NCBI GenBank assembly: GCA_012837525.1
Contig: DUQZ01000027.1
Span: forward strand, 51,156-115,155
DNA from: Clostridiales bacterium
GTDB lineage: Bacteria; Bacillota; Clostridia; Christensenellales; Aristaeellaceae
Reading direction: 5' to 3'
Length of the DNA: 64,000 nt
The notes below the pieces were generated by a model that was not told the origin of the DNA, searched no databases, and was given only the letters and a program-made list of their open reading frames with translations. A program made the translations under genes and the position numbers. Below are positions 44,589 through 52,976 of this stretch, piece after piece. Every line of letters starts with the position of its first letter. Position 1 is the stretch's first letter.

Positions 44589-44617
44589 TTGAACCTAACA
44601 ATGCGCTGTGATATAAT
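44589..44617 (+). promoter_or_regulatory. Promoter of the class A PBP gene
   Basis: A -35 TTGAAC at 44589-44594 and a perfect -10 TATAAT at 44612-44617 are 17 bp apart; the start is near 44624. The strong ribosome site AAAAGGGGGAAGG (44632-44644) lies within 20 nt of it. Confidence 0.8.
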
Positions 44618-44656
44618 TACGCTGTACCATTAAAAGGGGGAAGGCCTATCAACAGA

Positions 44657-47398
44657 TTGTTCAAGGGACAGCCCAATTTTGGGCCCCCATTGCCAGAAGA
44701 AGAGTTAAAGGGCAAGCGCTCGCGCCTGTTTAAAAAACGCACGCGCAAGCCCAGTTTTGTGCTGGCGGTTATCATCAACTGTTTCCGCTTGATGGCGCTT
44801 CTATTTGTCATCATCGGCTTATCAGGCATCGGGGCGGTGGCCGGTATCGCCAAAACCTATGTGGATACCGCGCCCGTGCTGGACACCACCAAAATTGACG
44901 ACCAGGCGCAGACCTCGTTCTTTTATGACCGGGACAACAACTTGATCACCGATTACAAGGGCACGGAAAACCGCATCATGGTGTCCATCAACACCATGCC
45001 GCATCGGCTCAGGGATGCCTTTGTGGCGGCGGAGGATGTGCGCTTTTATACCCACAGCGGTGTGGATGTCAAGCGCATCATCGGCGCCTTTGTCACCAAC
45101 TTCATCTCAGGCTCCCAGCAGGGTGCTTCCACCATCACCCAGCAGCTGATTAAAAACACCCTGCTGTCCAACGAGCAAAGCTATAAACGGAAGATCCAGG
45201 AGGCTTACCTTGCCATGCAGCTGGAAGCCAGCTACACCAAGGAGGAAATCCTGGAGTCCTACCTCAACACCATCTACCTGGGTGAGAACTACTACGGCGT
45301 CAAGGTGGCTGCGATGGGCTATTTTGGCAAGGAGTTAAACGAGCTCACCCTGCGTGAGTGCGCCATGCTGGCGGGCCTCACCACCAACCCCTACTACTAT
45401 AATGCCAGGCGCAACCTGTATACGCGCACATCTGATGCCATCGACTATGTCGCGCGCACCAACAACCGCACGGATTATGTGCTGCGCGTGATGTATGAAA
45501 ACCAGATGATCACGCAAAAGGACTTCACCGACGCGCAAAACCCGGCCACCGCAAATGTCCTGCGGGAGGATCCGGAATCCAGGGAACTGTACCCCTACGT
45601 GCACTACCTGGAGTACGCCGTGCGTGACACCGTGCAGGTTCTTCTCAAGATGAAGAACCTGGAAAACACCGCCCAAAACCGCGCCAAAATGGAGCAGGAG
45701 CTGCGCACAGGCGGGTACAAGATTTACCTGGCGCTTGACACCAGCATGCAAACCACGCTGGAGGACACCCTCTACAACTACAAGGATTACCCCAAGCTGC
45801 GTGATCCGGGTACCGAAACCTTCCGCTCCCGCAACGCGGACGGCACCTTTACCGACATCATCCAGCCCCAGGCAGCGGCCGCCATCATCGATTATCGTAC
45901 GGGGGAGCTCAAGGCCATTGTCGGCAGCAGGACCCAGCCCACCACCCGCAAAACCTTAAACCGCGCGGTGGACATGAACATGCCGGTCGGCTCCTCCATC
46001 AAACCCATCGGCGTGTACGCCCCGGCCATTGACATGGGCGCGGGCGCCGGCTCCATCGCCTACAACATGCCCCTGCCCATCCCCGGCTGGAAGGGCAATG
46101 ATGGCAACGACACCTGGCCCAAAAACTACGGCGGCAGCAACTACCGGGGACCGGAAACCTTCCGCACCGCGGTTGTTCAGTCGGACAACACCGCCGCAGC
46201 ACAGGTGCTGATGAACTACGTGGGGGTTGAGCGCTCGGTGGACTATCTGCGCCGCTTGGGCATCGCGGACAGCCACATCAACCCGACGCCCTTTGGCGTG
46301 TCTCTGGGCTCCTCTGGCATCACGCCCTTTGAGATGGCGGTCGCCTTTGGTGTCTTGGCCAACGGCGGGGTGTACCAGCAGCCCATCAGCATCCTGGGCA
46401 TTGTGGACCACAATGACAAGGTCATCTACGACGCCCATGCCAGCCAGGAGCGCCGCCAGGTGTTCAAGCCATCCACAGCCTGGCTGATGGTGGACATGAT
46501 GAAGGAAGTGGTTTCCCGCGGGACGGGGCGCGCCGCGCGCATTTCCGGGCAGACGGTGGCGGGTAAAACGGGCACCAACTCCGATCAAAAGGGCGTGTTC
46601 TTCGCCGGGATGACGGGCTGGTACTCCGGCGCTGTGTGGATTGGGCACGACAACTATAAAGCCCTCTCCAGCCGCACCACGGGCGGCAACTCCGCCGCCA
46701 AGCTGTGGCAAACCTTCATGGAGCGCATCCACAAGCAGAAGAACCTGGACAACAAGGACATCATGCAGGGCGGCGGGGAAAGCTACGGCCTGGTCAAGGT
46801 GACCACCTGCGGCGTATCCGGGCAGTTGGCGACGGAAGCCTGCCGCCACGACGCCATGGGCTATAAGACCGTCACAGACTACTTTCCGCAGGATGCTGTG
46901 CCGCAGGTGCAGTGCCAGATGCACCATCAGATGACAGTCTGCTCTGCCAGCAACCAGATCGCGGGCCCCTATTGCCCGCATGAGCTGCTGTCCACCCGCG
47001 GCGTGATGGTGCTGCCGCTGGGCCATCCGCTGGAGATCTTCGCCGGCTCCCGCTATTCCAATGTGCTGTCCGACTACCTGGGCAATTACGCCACCATCCG
47101 CTTCACCAACAACCAAAACGCCAACGCGGCGCTGCTCTCCGCGCAGACTTGTCCCATCCATCAGCAGCCCGGGGATGCCCAGCAAAACCTGGTCACCAAC
47201 ACCCTGCTGCCAGACGCGCAAAACCTGATCGTCCAGGCGTCCAACCTCTTGGCCGGCCTGCAGGCAGGCAGCGCGGAGTATGAATATTTGCTGGGCGCCA
47301 TCAACAACCTCAACGCGGTCATTGGCAGCAACCCGAGCCTGGAAGCCCTGGCCGGCGCCATGGGGCAGCTGACCCAGGCCATGGCCGCAATCCAATAG
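44657..47398 (+). CDS. Class A penicillin-binding protein (glycosyltransferase/transpeptidase)
   Basis: A protein of about 913 residues. A cytoplasmic basic stretch and one membrane segment near residues 34-62 precede a GT51 glycosyltransferase domain with AAEDVRFYTHSGVD near 116 and GASTITQQLIKN near 153. The transpeptidase domain has all three motifs: the active-site Ser in VGSSIKP near 443, SDN near 510 and KTG near 637. It polymerises lipid II and cross-links peptidoglycan. A C-terminal extension of about 200 residues has paired cysteines and no PASTA domain. The start is uncertain: the only canonical codon is TTG 44657, 12 nt from the ribosome site, while an in-frame ATC at 44648 has ideal spacing and would give a MNRLFKGQ-like start. 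Confidence 0.93.
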   Translation: MFKGQPNFGPPLPEEELKGKRSRLFKKRTRKPSFVLAVIINCFRLMALLFVIIGLSGIGAVAGIAKTYVDTAPVLDTTKIDDQAQTSFFYDRDNNLITDYKGTENRIMVSINTMPHRLRDAFVAAEDVRFYTHSGVDVKRIIGAFVTNFISGSQQGASTITQQLIKNTLLSNEQSYKRKIQEAYLAMQLEASYTKEEILESYLNTIYLGENYYGVKVAAMGYFGKELNELTLRECAMLAGLTTNPYYYNARRNLYTRTSDAIDYVARTNNRTDYVLRVMYENQMITQKDFTDAQNPATANVLREDPESRELYPYVHYLEYAVRDTVQVLLKMKNLENTAQNRAKMEQELRTGGYKIYLALDTSMQTTLEDTLYNYKDYPKLRDPGTETFRSRNADGTFTDIIQPQAAAAIIDYRTGELKAIVGSRTQPTTRKTLNRAVDMNMPVGSSIKPIGVYAPAIDMGAGAGSIAYNMPLPIPGWKGNDGNDTWPKNYGGSNYRGPETFRTAVVQSDNTAAAQVLMNYVGVERSVDYLRRLGIADSHINPTPFGVSLGSSGITPFEMAVAFGVLANGGVYQQPISILGIVDHNDKVIYDAHASQERRQVFKPSTAWLMVDMMKEVVSRGTGRAARISGQTVAGKTGTNSDQKGVFFAGMTGWYSGAVWIGHDNYKALSSRTTGGNSAAKLWQTFMERIHKQKNLDNKDIMQGGGESYGLVKVTTCGVSGQLATEACRHDAMGYKTVTDYFPQDAVPQVQCQMHHQMTVCSASNQIAGPYCPHELLSTRGVMVLPLGHPLEIFAGSRYSNVLSDYLGNYATIRFTNNQNANAALLSAQTCPIHQQPGDAQQNLVTNTLLPDAQNLIVQASNLLAGLQAGSAEYEYLLGAINNLNAVIGSNPSLEALAGAMGQLTQAMAAIQ

Positions 47399-47427
47399 CG
47401 CACAACTTCTTCTTCAATTCGTAGTGT

Positions 47428-47447
47428 GTTTGCCTTTTTCGGCAAAC
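47428..47447 (+). terminator. Hairpin after the PBP gene
   Basis: GTTTGCC pairs with GGCAAAC around TTTTTC. No T-tract follows, so it may protect the 3' end rather than terminate strongly. Confidence 0.45.
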
Positions 47448-47513
47448 CATGGCACCATTCATTTGCTGCTCCTCAAACAGGGGCAGCACATCATTGTATA
47501 AAAGCAGGTACGC

Positions 47514-48911
47514 ATGAGTCGATTTAAACGTGTCTTTATCGGTGACAAAGCCTTTTATAAGGGCGTGCTCGCCATCATGATCCCGGTGATTATCCAAAAC
47601 AGCGTGACCAACCTGGTCAATTTGTTGGATAACATCATGGTTGGCCAACTGGGCACGGGGCAGATGTCCGGCGTGGCCATCGCCAACCAGTTGATTTTCG
47701 TATTTAACCTGTGCATCTTTGGCGGCTTATCCGGCCCCGGCATCTTTGGCGCGCAGTTTTACGGCGCGGGGGATATGGATGGCCTTCGCAACACCTTCCG
47801 CATCAAGGTGTGGATTTCTGTCACCTTGTCCATCCTGGCCGTCATTGTGCTGATTATCTGGCAAAACCCGCTTATTTTGCTCTTTTTGCAGGGGGAAGGC
47901 AGCCCCGTTGTGGCGCAGGAGATGCTGGCCTACGCGCGGGAATACCTCTGGTATATGCTGCCAGGCTTGTTGCCCTTTGGCATGGCCATGAGCTATGGCA
48001 CCACCATCCGCGAAACAGGGGACAGCATGCTGCCCATGAAGGCAGGCATCGCCGCCGTCTTAACCAATCTGCTGGGCAATTGGCTGCTGATTTTCGGCAA
48101 CCTGGGCTTCCCCGCCTGGGGTGTGAAGGGCGCTGCCATCGCCACGGTCATCTCCCGCTTTGTGGACATGGGCATCCTGGTCTACGCCGCGCACAGGGCG
48201 GAGCGGTTCTCCTTTTTCCGCAAGATCTATCACACCATGCGCATCCCGCGCAAACTGCTTGGAAACGTCTTTAAAAAGAGTTTTCCGCTGCTCATCAACG
48301 AGCTGCTCTGGTCCCTGGGCATGGTCGCGCTGACGCAGACTTACTCCGTGCGCGGCCTGTTGGTGCTGGCGGCGCTCAATATCTCCTCCACCGTGACCAA
48401 CCTGTTCAATGTCTTTTTCTATGGCGTGGGTACCGCGGTCGCGGTGCTGGTGGGCCATTCCCTGGGCTCCGGCAACCTCAAAAAGGCGCGCGCGGACGCC
48501 TGGAAACTGACCTTCCTGGGCTTCGCGATGTGCATTGGCATCGGCGGCATCCTGGCGGCGCTCTCACCCCTGTTCCCGCAGTTTTATCAGGTGGAGCAAG
48601 CCTCCCGCGATATGGCGGTGCTGTTCATCCTCATCAGCGCGGCGCTTATGCCCTTCCACGCCATCGCGCACAGCTCCTACTTCACGCTGCGCTCCGGCGG
48701 TTCCACGCTCATCACCTTCCTGTTTGACAGCGCCTTTACCTGGGTGCTGCTCATTCCCTTTACCAGGGCATTGGCTTTCATGACGGATATCCCGATTGTG
48801 CCCTTGTACCTGCTGTCCCAGGCTACTGTCATCATCAAATGCCTGATTGGTCTTTTGCTGATGTACTCCGGCCGCTGGCAAAAAAACATCGTTCAAACGG
48901 CGGATGCTTGA
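47514..48911 (+). CDS. MATE-family efflux transporter
   Basis: A 465-residue protein with twelve predicted membrane segments of the MATE (multidrug and toxin extrusion) family. Typical phrases are seen in both halves: NSVTNLVNLLDNIMVGQLG near residue 23, GPGIFGAQFYGAGD near 75 and, in the second half, NVFFYGVGTAVAVLVGHSLGSGN. These proteins export cationic compounds with Na+ or H+. The substrate is not evident. A weak -10 TATAAA (47497-47502) lies 11 nt before ATG 47514, again a short leader, but no -35 is visible. The end overlaps the promoter of the alcohol dehydrogenase gene. Confidence 0.9.
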   Translation: MSRFKRVFIGDKAFYKGVLAIMIPVIIQNSVTNLVNLLDNIMVGQLGTGQMSGVAIANQLIFVFNLCIFGGLSGPGIFGAQFYGAGDMDGLRNTFRIKVWISVTLSILAVIVLIIWQNPLILLFLQGEGSPVVAQEMLAYAREYLWYMLPGLLPFGMAMSYGTTIRETGDSMLPMKAGIAAVLTNLLGNWLLIFGNLGFPAWGVKGAAIATVISRFVDMGILVYAAHRAERFSFFRKIYHTMRIPRKLLGNVFKKSFPLLINELLWSLGMVALTQTYSVRGLLVLAALNISSTVTNLFNVFFYGVGTAVAVLVGHSLGSGNLKKARADAWKLTFLGFAMCIGIGGILAALSPLFPQFYQVEQASRDMAVLFILISAALMPFHAIAHSSYFTLRSGGSTLITFLFDSAFTWVLLIPFTRALAFMTDIPIVPLYLLSQATVIIKCLIGLLLMYSGRWQKNIVQTADA

Positions 48912-48936
48912 AGGATGCTTCAAGTGATGGTATGAT
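48907..48936 (+). promoter_or_regulatory. Promoter with overlapping palindromic operator, iron alcohol dehydrogenase gene
   Basis: A -35 TTGAAG at 48908-48913 and -10 TATGAT at 48931-48936 are 17 bp apart. A perfect 7-4-7 inverted repeat (CTTGAAG-GATG-CTTCAAG, 48907-48924) covers the -35. It is not a terminator, because no T-tract follows; a repressor site is likely. Confidence 0.6.
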
Positions 48937-48969
48937 TGAAAACAACAAACATGAAACAGGAGGTTTTCC

Positions 48970-50148
48970 ATGCTGAACTTTGATATGTATATGCCTGCGC
49001 GCATCGTATTTGGCCGTGACACAGAAAAGAAAATCGGCGAACTCATCAAGCCCCACACCAAAAAAGTGCTGTTGCACTACGGCGGCGGCAGCATCAAGCG
49101 CTCCGGCCTGTATGACACGGTTGTGAAGTCGCTTTTGGACAACAAGATTGATTATGTGGAACTGGGCGGTGTGGTGCCCAACCCGCGGCTCTCCCTGGTG
49201 CATGAGGGCATCAAGCTGTGCCGTGAAGAAAACGTGGACCTCATCCTGGCGGTCGGCGGCGGCAGCGCGATTGACTCCGCCAAGGCCATTGCGATGGGCG
49301 TCTACTATGACGGCGATGTGTGGGACATGTACGACAAGGGCCTGCCGATTGAAAAGGCGCTGCCTGTCGCCATCATCCTGACCATCCCGGCCGCCGGCAG
49401 CGAATCCAGCGGCGACACAGTCATCTCCAATGAGGAAACCGGCCGCAAGTACGGTTATGGCAGCCCGCATCTACGCCCGCTGATCAGCGTGATGAACCCG
49501 GAATTGTTTTTCACCCTGCCCAAAAACCAGATTGCCAATGGCGTCGCGGATATGATGAGCCATATCTTCGAGCGCTATTTCACCAACACCACCAATGTGG
49601 ACTTAACCGATGGCCTGTGCGAGACAACGCTGCGCACCATCATCTCCAACGCACCCAAACTGCTTGAAAATCCGGAGGATTACAACGCTTGGGCCGAGAT
49701 TGGCTTTGCCGGTACCGTCGCGCACAATGGGCTGCTGGGCATGGGGCGTGAGCAGGACTGGGCCTGCCACGGCATGGAGCACGAGCTCTCCGCCGCCTAT
49801 GACGTCGCCCATGGCGCCGGCCTGGCGGTGTTAACTCCTGCCTGGATGAAATATGTCTACAAGGACAATATCGACATGTTCGCGCAGTTCGCGCTCAACG
49901 TGATGGGCGTGTCCAAGGGCCTGCGCGACAAGGAAGCCTTGGTAAAAGAAGGCATCGCCCGTCTGCAGGAGTTTTATCGCCGCATGGGCCTGCCGCAAAC
50001 CATGGAAGAGCTGGGCATTGACGACAGCCGCCTGGAGGAAATGGCGCAAAAATGCACCGGGCACTTCTATGGGCAGGAGAACAAAATCGGCGGCCTGAAG
50101 AAACTGGGTTGGCAGGACGTCTTAAACATCTACAATTTGGCAAAATAA
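48970..50148 (+). CDS. Iron-containing alcohol dehydrogenase (butanol dehydrogenase/YqhD type)
   Basis: A 392-residue group III alcohol dehydrogenase. The nucleotide-binding loop VGGGSAIDSAKA lies near residue 96. Iron-binding residues are visible in GVADMMSHIFERYF near 197 (Asp and His) and in CHGMEHELSAAYDVAHGAGLA near 265-285 in two blocks (two His). The full-length start FDMYMPARIVFG suits the BDH subgroup, which reduces aldehydes with NADPH. It is likely a fermentative or detoxifying aldehyde reductase. ATG 48970 follows AGGAGG. The next gene starts 3 nt after the stop, so the two are co-transcribed. Confidence 0.93.
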   Translation: MLNFDMYMPARIVFGRDTEKKIGELIKPHTKKVLLHYGGGSIKRSGLYDTVVKSLLDNKIDYVELGGVVPNPRLSLVHEGIKLCREENVDLILAVGGGSAIDSAKAIAMGVYYDGDVWDMYDKGLPIEKALPVAIILTIPAAGSESSGDTVISNEETGRKYGYGSPHLRPLISVMNPELFFTLPKNQIANGVADMMSHIFERYFTNTTNVDLTDGLCETTLRTIISNAPKLLENPEDYNAWAEIGFAGTVAHNGLLGMGREQDWACHGMEHELSAAYDVAHGAGLAVLTPAWMKYVYKDNIDMFAQFALNVMGVSKGLRDKEALVKEGIARLQEFYRRMGLPQTMEELGIDDSRLEEMAQKCTGHFYGQENKIGGLKKLGWQDVLNIYNLAK

Positions 50149-50151
50149 ACC

Positions 50152-51492
50152 ATGAAACCATTTTCCCAGATGAATCTGGCGGAGTTGATCCGTCCGCAGG
50201 GGCATGAGTGCTCCTGCGGGCGCCATCATCACGCCGGCGCGCGCTACATCAAGATTGGCAGCAATGCCCTGGACGCCTTGCCCGGCTTCATGAAGGAGCT
50301 GGGGGTCAGGCGTCCTTTTATCATCGCCGACCAAAACACCCACAAAGCAGCCTGGCACTTCCTGGAGCCAGTGCTCAGGGATGCGGGTATCGCCTTTACC
50401 ACCTATGTGTTTCATAAAGAGCATGTAGAGCCGGATGAGGCAGCCCTGGGCAGCCTGGTGATGGCCTTTGACCCTGCCTGTGACAGCGTGCTGGCGCTGG
50501 GGTCCGGGGTACTCAATGACCTGGGCAAGGTCTTCGCGCACGCGCTGCGGCTGCCTAGCATGGTGGTCGCGACCGCGCCCTCTATGGATGGCTACGCGTC
50601 CGACAACGCGTCCATGATCCGTGACAGTGTCAAGGTATCCCTGTACAATGCCTGCCCGCAGGTGATCATCGCGGATACGCGCATCCTGCGTGACGCGCCC
50701 CTGCGCATGCTGCAGGCGGGCCTGGGGGATATGCTGGCCAAATACGTATCCATCTGTGAGTGGCGCGTCTCCCACCTGGTGACGGGGGAGTACTACTGTG
50801 AGAACATCGCGGGCCTGGTGCGCGCCTCCCTCAAACGCATTGTGGATTCTGTCGATGGCCTTAAAAACCGTGACAACCAGGCGATCGAGAACGTCACGGA
50901 GGGGCTGATTCTCTCCGGCATCGCCATGGCTTTTGCGCAGATTTCCCGCCCCGCTTCCGGGCTGGAGCATTATTTCTCCCACCTCTGGGAGATGATGGCG
51001 CTGCAACGCAGCCTGCCTGTTGAGTTGCACGGCATTCAGGTGGGCATCGGCACGCTGCTCACCGTTGCTATTTGGGAGCGCATCAAGCACATGACACCCA
51101 GCCAAAAGCAGGCTGAACACTTTATCCAATCCTTTGATGAAAACACATGGACCCAGATGCTGGATGACATCTTTGGCGATACAGCAAAGCGCATTCAGCA
51201 AGCCGCGATCAAGGAAGGCAAGAACGATCCTGCCCGCCACGCGCAGCGCCTGGAAAATACGCTGAAGCACTGGGCGGAAATCATCAAAATCGCGCAGGAG
51301 GAATTGCCTTCTCTTACTGAATTAGAAAATATCATGCGCGTGATGGACATGCCCATGTCCCCGCAGGACATCGGCTTTTCTACTGAGGATACACAAAACG
51401 CCCTGCTGGGTTCCCGCGAAATCCGTGATAAATACTTAACCAGTTCCCTCCTGCGGGATTTGGGTGTGCTGTACACGCAGGACTGGCTTTAA
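50152..51492 (+). CDS. sn-glycerol-1-phosphate dehydrogenase (AraM/EgsA type)
   Basis: A 446-residue member of the iron/zinc dehydrogenase superfamily closest to bacterial AraM, which reduces dihydroxyacetone phosphate to sn-glycerol 1-phosphate. The NAD loop LGSGVLNDLGK lies near residue 119, followed by TAPSMDGYASDNA. Metal ligands are likely in AGLGDMLAKY (Asp), and in the His residues of SGLEHYFSH and VELHGIQVG. An N-terminal CSCGRHHH precedes the core, as in clostridial homologues. In B. subtilis glycerol 1-phosphate feeds heptaprenylglyceryl phosphate synthesis by PcrB; no pcrB is nearby. It shares a transcript with the alcohol dehydrogenase. The stereochemistry is inferred from family. 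Confidence 0.87.
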   Translation: MKPFSQMNLAELIRPQGHECSCGRHHHAGARYIKIGSNALDALPGFMKELGVRRPFIIADQNTHKAAWHFLEPVLRDAGIAFTTYVFHKEHVEPDEAALGSLVMAFDPACDSVLALGSGVLNDLGKVFAHALRLPSMVVATAPSMDGYASDNASMIRDSVKVSLYNACPQVIIADTRILRDAPLRMLQAGLGDMLAKYVSICEWRVSHLVTGEYYCENIAGLVRASLKRIVDSVDGLKNRDNQAIENVTEGLILSGIAMAFAQISRPASGLEHYFSHLWEMMALQRSLPVELHGIQVGIGTLLTVAIWERIKHMTPSQKQAEHFIQSFDENTWTQMLDDIFGDTAKRIQQAAIKEGKNDPARHAQRLENTLKHWAEIIKIAQEELPSLTELENIMRVMDMPMSPQDIGFSTEDTQNALLGSREIRDKYLTSSLLRDLGVLYTQDWL

Positions 51493-51503
51493 TCAGGCAA
51501 ATC

Positions 51504-51537
51504 AAAAACCGGGCACTCACACGAGTTCCCGGTTTTT
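51504..51537. terminator. Bidirectional terminator between the AraM-like gene and tRNA-Ala
   Basis: A 10-bp stem (AAAAACCGGG / CCCGGTTTTT) with an inner ACTC-ACAC-GAGT helix. Six T follow on plus and TTTTTGATTT on minus, so it ends both convergent transcripts. Confidence 0.9.
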
Positions 51538-51540
51538 TGC

Positions 51541-51616
51541 TGGTGGAGCATAGCGGATTCGAACCGCTGACCTCTACAATGCGAATGTAGCGCGCTACCA
51601 ACTGTGCTAATGCCCC
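51541..51616 (-). tRNA. tRNA-Ala (anticodon CGC)
   Basis: A 76-nt cloverleaf on minus with the CCA end encoded. The acceptor stem GGGGCAT/ATGCTCC includes the G3-U70 wobble that identifies alanine tRNA. The D arm is GCAC...GCGC with AGTTGGTA, the anticodon arm CTACA-TTCGCAT-TGTAG gives anticodon CGC (codon GCG), and the T arm is AGCGG-TTCGAAT-CCGCT. It is transcribed alone from its own promoter. Confidence 0.97.
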
Positions 51617-51640
51617 ACGTGCGCTTTGACGCACTGGAAC

Positions 51641-51669
51641 AGTATAGCATCCCAAAGCGGGGAATTCAA
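51641..51669 (-). promoter_or_regulatory. Promoter of tRNA-Ala
   Basis: On minus, -35 TTGAAT (complement of 51664-51669) and an extended -10 TGCTATACT (hexamer complement of 51641-51646) are 17 bp apart; the start lies about 18 nt before the tRNA 5' end. Confidence 0.8.
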
Positions 51670-51737
51670 GCCCGATTTCTGACAATTCGCGTAAAAACCG
51701 CGAAGCTTAGATACAGATAGTGCTACGCATTCAGTTG

Positions 51738-51765
51738 TTGACCCAGCCGCGCTTGATGGTATAAT
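51738..51765 (+). promoter_or_regulatory. Promoter of the cobalamin riboswitch/BtuFCD operon
   Basis: A -35 TTGACC at 51738-51743 and a perfect -10 TATAAT at 51760-51765 are 16 bp apart; the start is near 51772, about 20 nt before the aptamer. The 120 nt between this and the tRNA hold nothing else I can identify. Confidence 0.85.
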
Positions 51766-51790
51766 GAACGCGACAAGTAAATCAGACGCG

Positions 51791-51951
51791 TGTGTTTGCG
51801 TGAAAACGCTGCATCCTGGTGGATGCAAGGGAAGACGGATGAGAATTCCGCGCTAACCCAGTAACCGTGAAGCTGACAAACGGACAAAAAGCCACTGCCA
51901 AAGCGGGAAGGCGTCCGTGCGGATGAAGCCAAGCCGGGAGACCGAAACACA
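51791..51951 (+). ncRNA. Cobalamin (B12) riboswitch aptamer
   Basis: The conserved blocks of the cobalamin aptamer appear in order: AAGGGAA near 51828, GGATGAGAATTCC (the GGTGAAAxTCC block), AACCCAGTAACCGTGA, GCCACTG at 51891, GCGGGAAGGC near 51903, then GATGAAGCCAAGCCGGGAGACC, the B12 box, in parts. P1 pairs TGTGTTT (51791-51797) with AAACACA (51945-51951). Adenosylcobalamin binding normally lowers expression of the downstream gene. It precedes the BtuF-like gene. Confidence 0.95.
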
Positions 51952-51987
51952 GGCTTGCGCTCCTGGGGTGGGATGTCTTTTGATGAA

Positions 51988-52011
51988 GGCGGTTCCTGCT
52001 GTGGAGCCGCC
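51988..52011 (+). terminator. Candidate expression-platform hairpin of the riboswitch
   Basis: GGCGGTTCC pairs with GGAGCCGCC (one G-U) around a 6-nt loop, followed by TGATTCATTTGAT. The T-tract is weak, so it could act as a terminator or by influencing the ribosome site GGAGGAGG at 52031. The interval 52012-52044 holds only that site. Confidence 0.5.
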
Positions 52012-52044
52012 TGATTCATTTGATCAACTGGAGGAGGTACCCCT

Positions 52045-52968
52045 ATGAAATCATCCCGTTTCCTGGCTCTGGCACTCGCTCTTATGATGGCCCTGTCGCT
52101 TACTGCGTTTGCGGAGGGTGACGGGCTGATCATCAAGGACATGACCGGCAAAGAAGTCACCATCACCAAAGAAATCAAGCGCATCGTCATCCTGCAGCCT
52201 GCGGATTGTGAAATCCTCTATGCCATTGGCGCGGGGGACTTGCTGGTGGGCCGCGGCGAATACTGCAACTACCCGGAAGAAGTGCTGCAGGTGCCCTCTG
52301 TGCAGTCCGGCTTTGAAACCAATTTTGAGCAGATCATCGCGCTCAACCCGGATCTGGTTATCCTGACCAAGATGGGGCAGACAGAGGATGACTCCAAAAA
52401 GCTGGAGGAAGCCGGCATCATCGCCATCACCAGCGACGCGCAGTCCATCAGCGACGTGTACACCGCCATTGACATGATTGGTAAAATCACAGGCAAAACG
52501 GACGAAGCGGATCAGTTGATTGCCTCCATGAAGCAGTCCTTTGAGGACATCACCAAGAAGGCTGAAGGCAAAGAGGGCAGTAGCGTCTATTTTGAGGTCT
52601 CCCCCCTGGAGTACGGCCTGTGGGCGGCTGGCACCGGCACCTTCATGGATGAAATCGCGGCCATGCTTGGGCTGAAGAACGCCTTTGAGGACCTGACCGG
52701 CTGGCAGAGCGTGTCGGAGGAGCAGGTGCTCGCGCGTGATCCTGACTATATCGTTACCACCGCCATGTACTTTGGCGATGGCCAGACCCCGGTAGAGGAA
52801 GTGATGGGCCGCCCCAACTGGAGCGACATCAAGGCCGTCAAAAACAACCAGGTGTTCAACGCCGACAGCGATGCCATCACGCGCCCTGGCCCCCGGCTGG
52901 TGGACGCGGCCGAAGCCTTCTACACCTTTGTGTATGAAAGCCAGCAGGAAGCGGACAAGGCTGCCTGA
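52045..52968 (+). CDS. btuF: Cobalamin-type ABC transporter substrate-binding protein
   Basis: A 307-residue secreted class III binding protein (BtuF/FhuD fold). The signal peptide covers residues 1-24 (ending AFA-E); as with the other binding proteins here, no lipobox is present. Typical phrases include KRIVILQPADCEILYAIGAGD, in blocks near residues 47-68, and NPDLVILTKMG near 112. The C-terminal lobe ends with ITRPGPRLVDAAEAF. The family carries iron siderophores, haem or cobalamin; the cobalamin riboswitch directly upstream points to cobalamin or a corrinoid precursor. Confidence 0.88.
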   Translation: MKSSRFLALALALMMALSLTAFAEGDGLIIKDMTGKEVTITKEIKRIVILQPADCEILYAIGAGDLLVGRGEYCNYPEEVLQVPSVQSGFETNFEQIIALNPDLVILTKMGQTEDDSKKLEEAGIIAITSDAQSISDVYTAIDMIGKITGKTDEADQLIASMKQSFEDITKKAEGKEGSSVYFEVSPLEYGLWAAGTGTFMDEIAAMLGLKNAFEDLTGWQSVSEEQVLARDPDYIVTTAMYFGDGQTPVEEVMGRPNWSDIKAVKNNQVFNADSDAITRPGPRLVDAAEAFYTFVYESQQEADKAA

Positions 52969-52976
52969 TTTCGTTT

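Noticed and set aside
45956..47395. Open frame of 479 codons on minus, antisense to the class A PBP
   Set aside because: The PBP transpeptidase motifs fix the coding strand, and the antisense product is His/Gly-rich low-information sequence.
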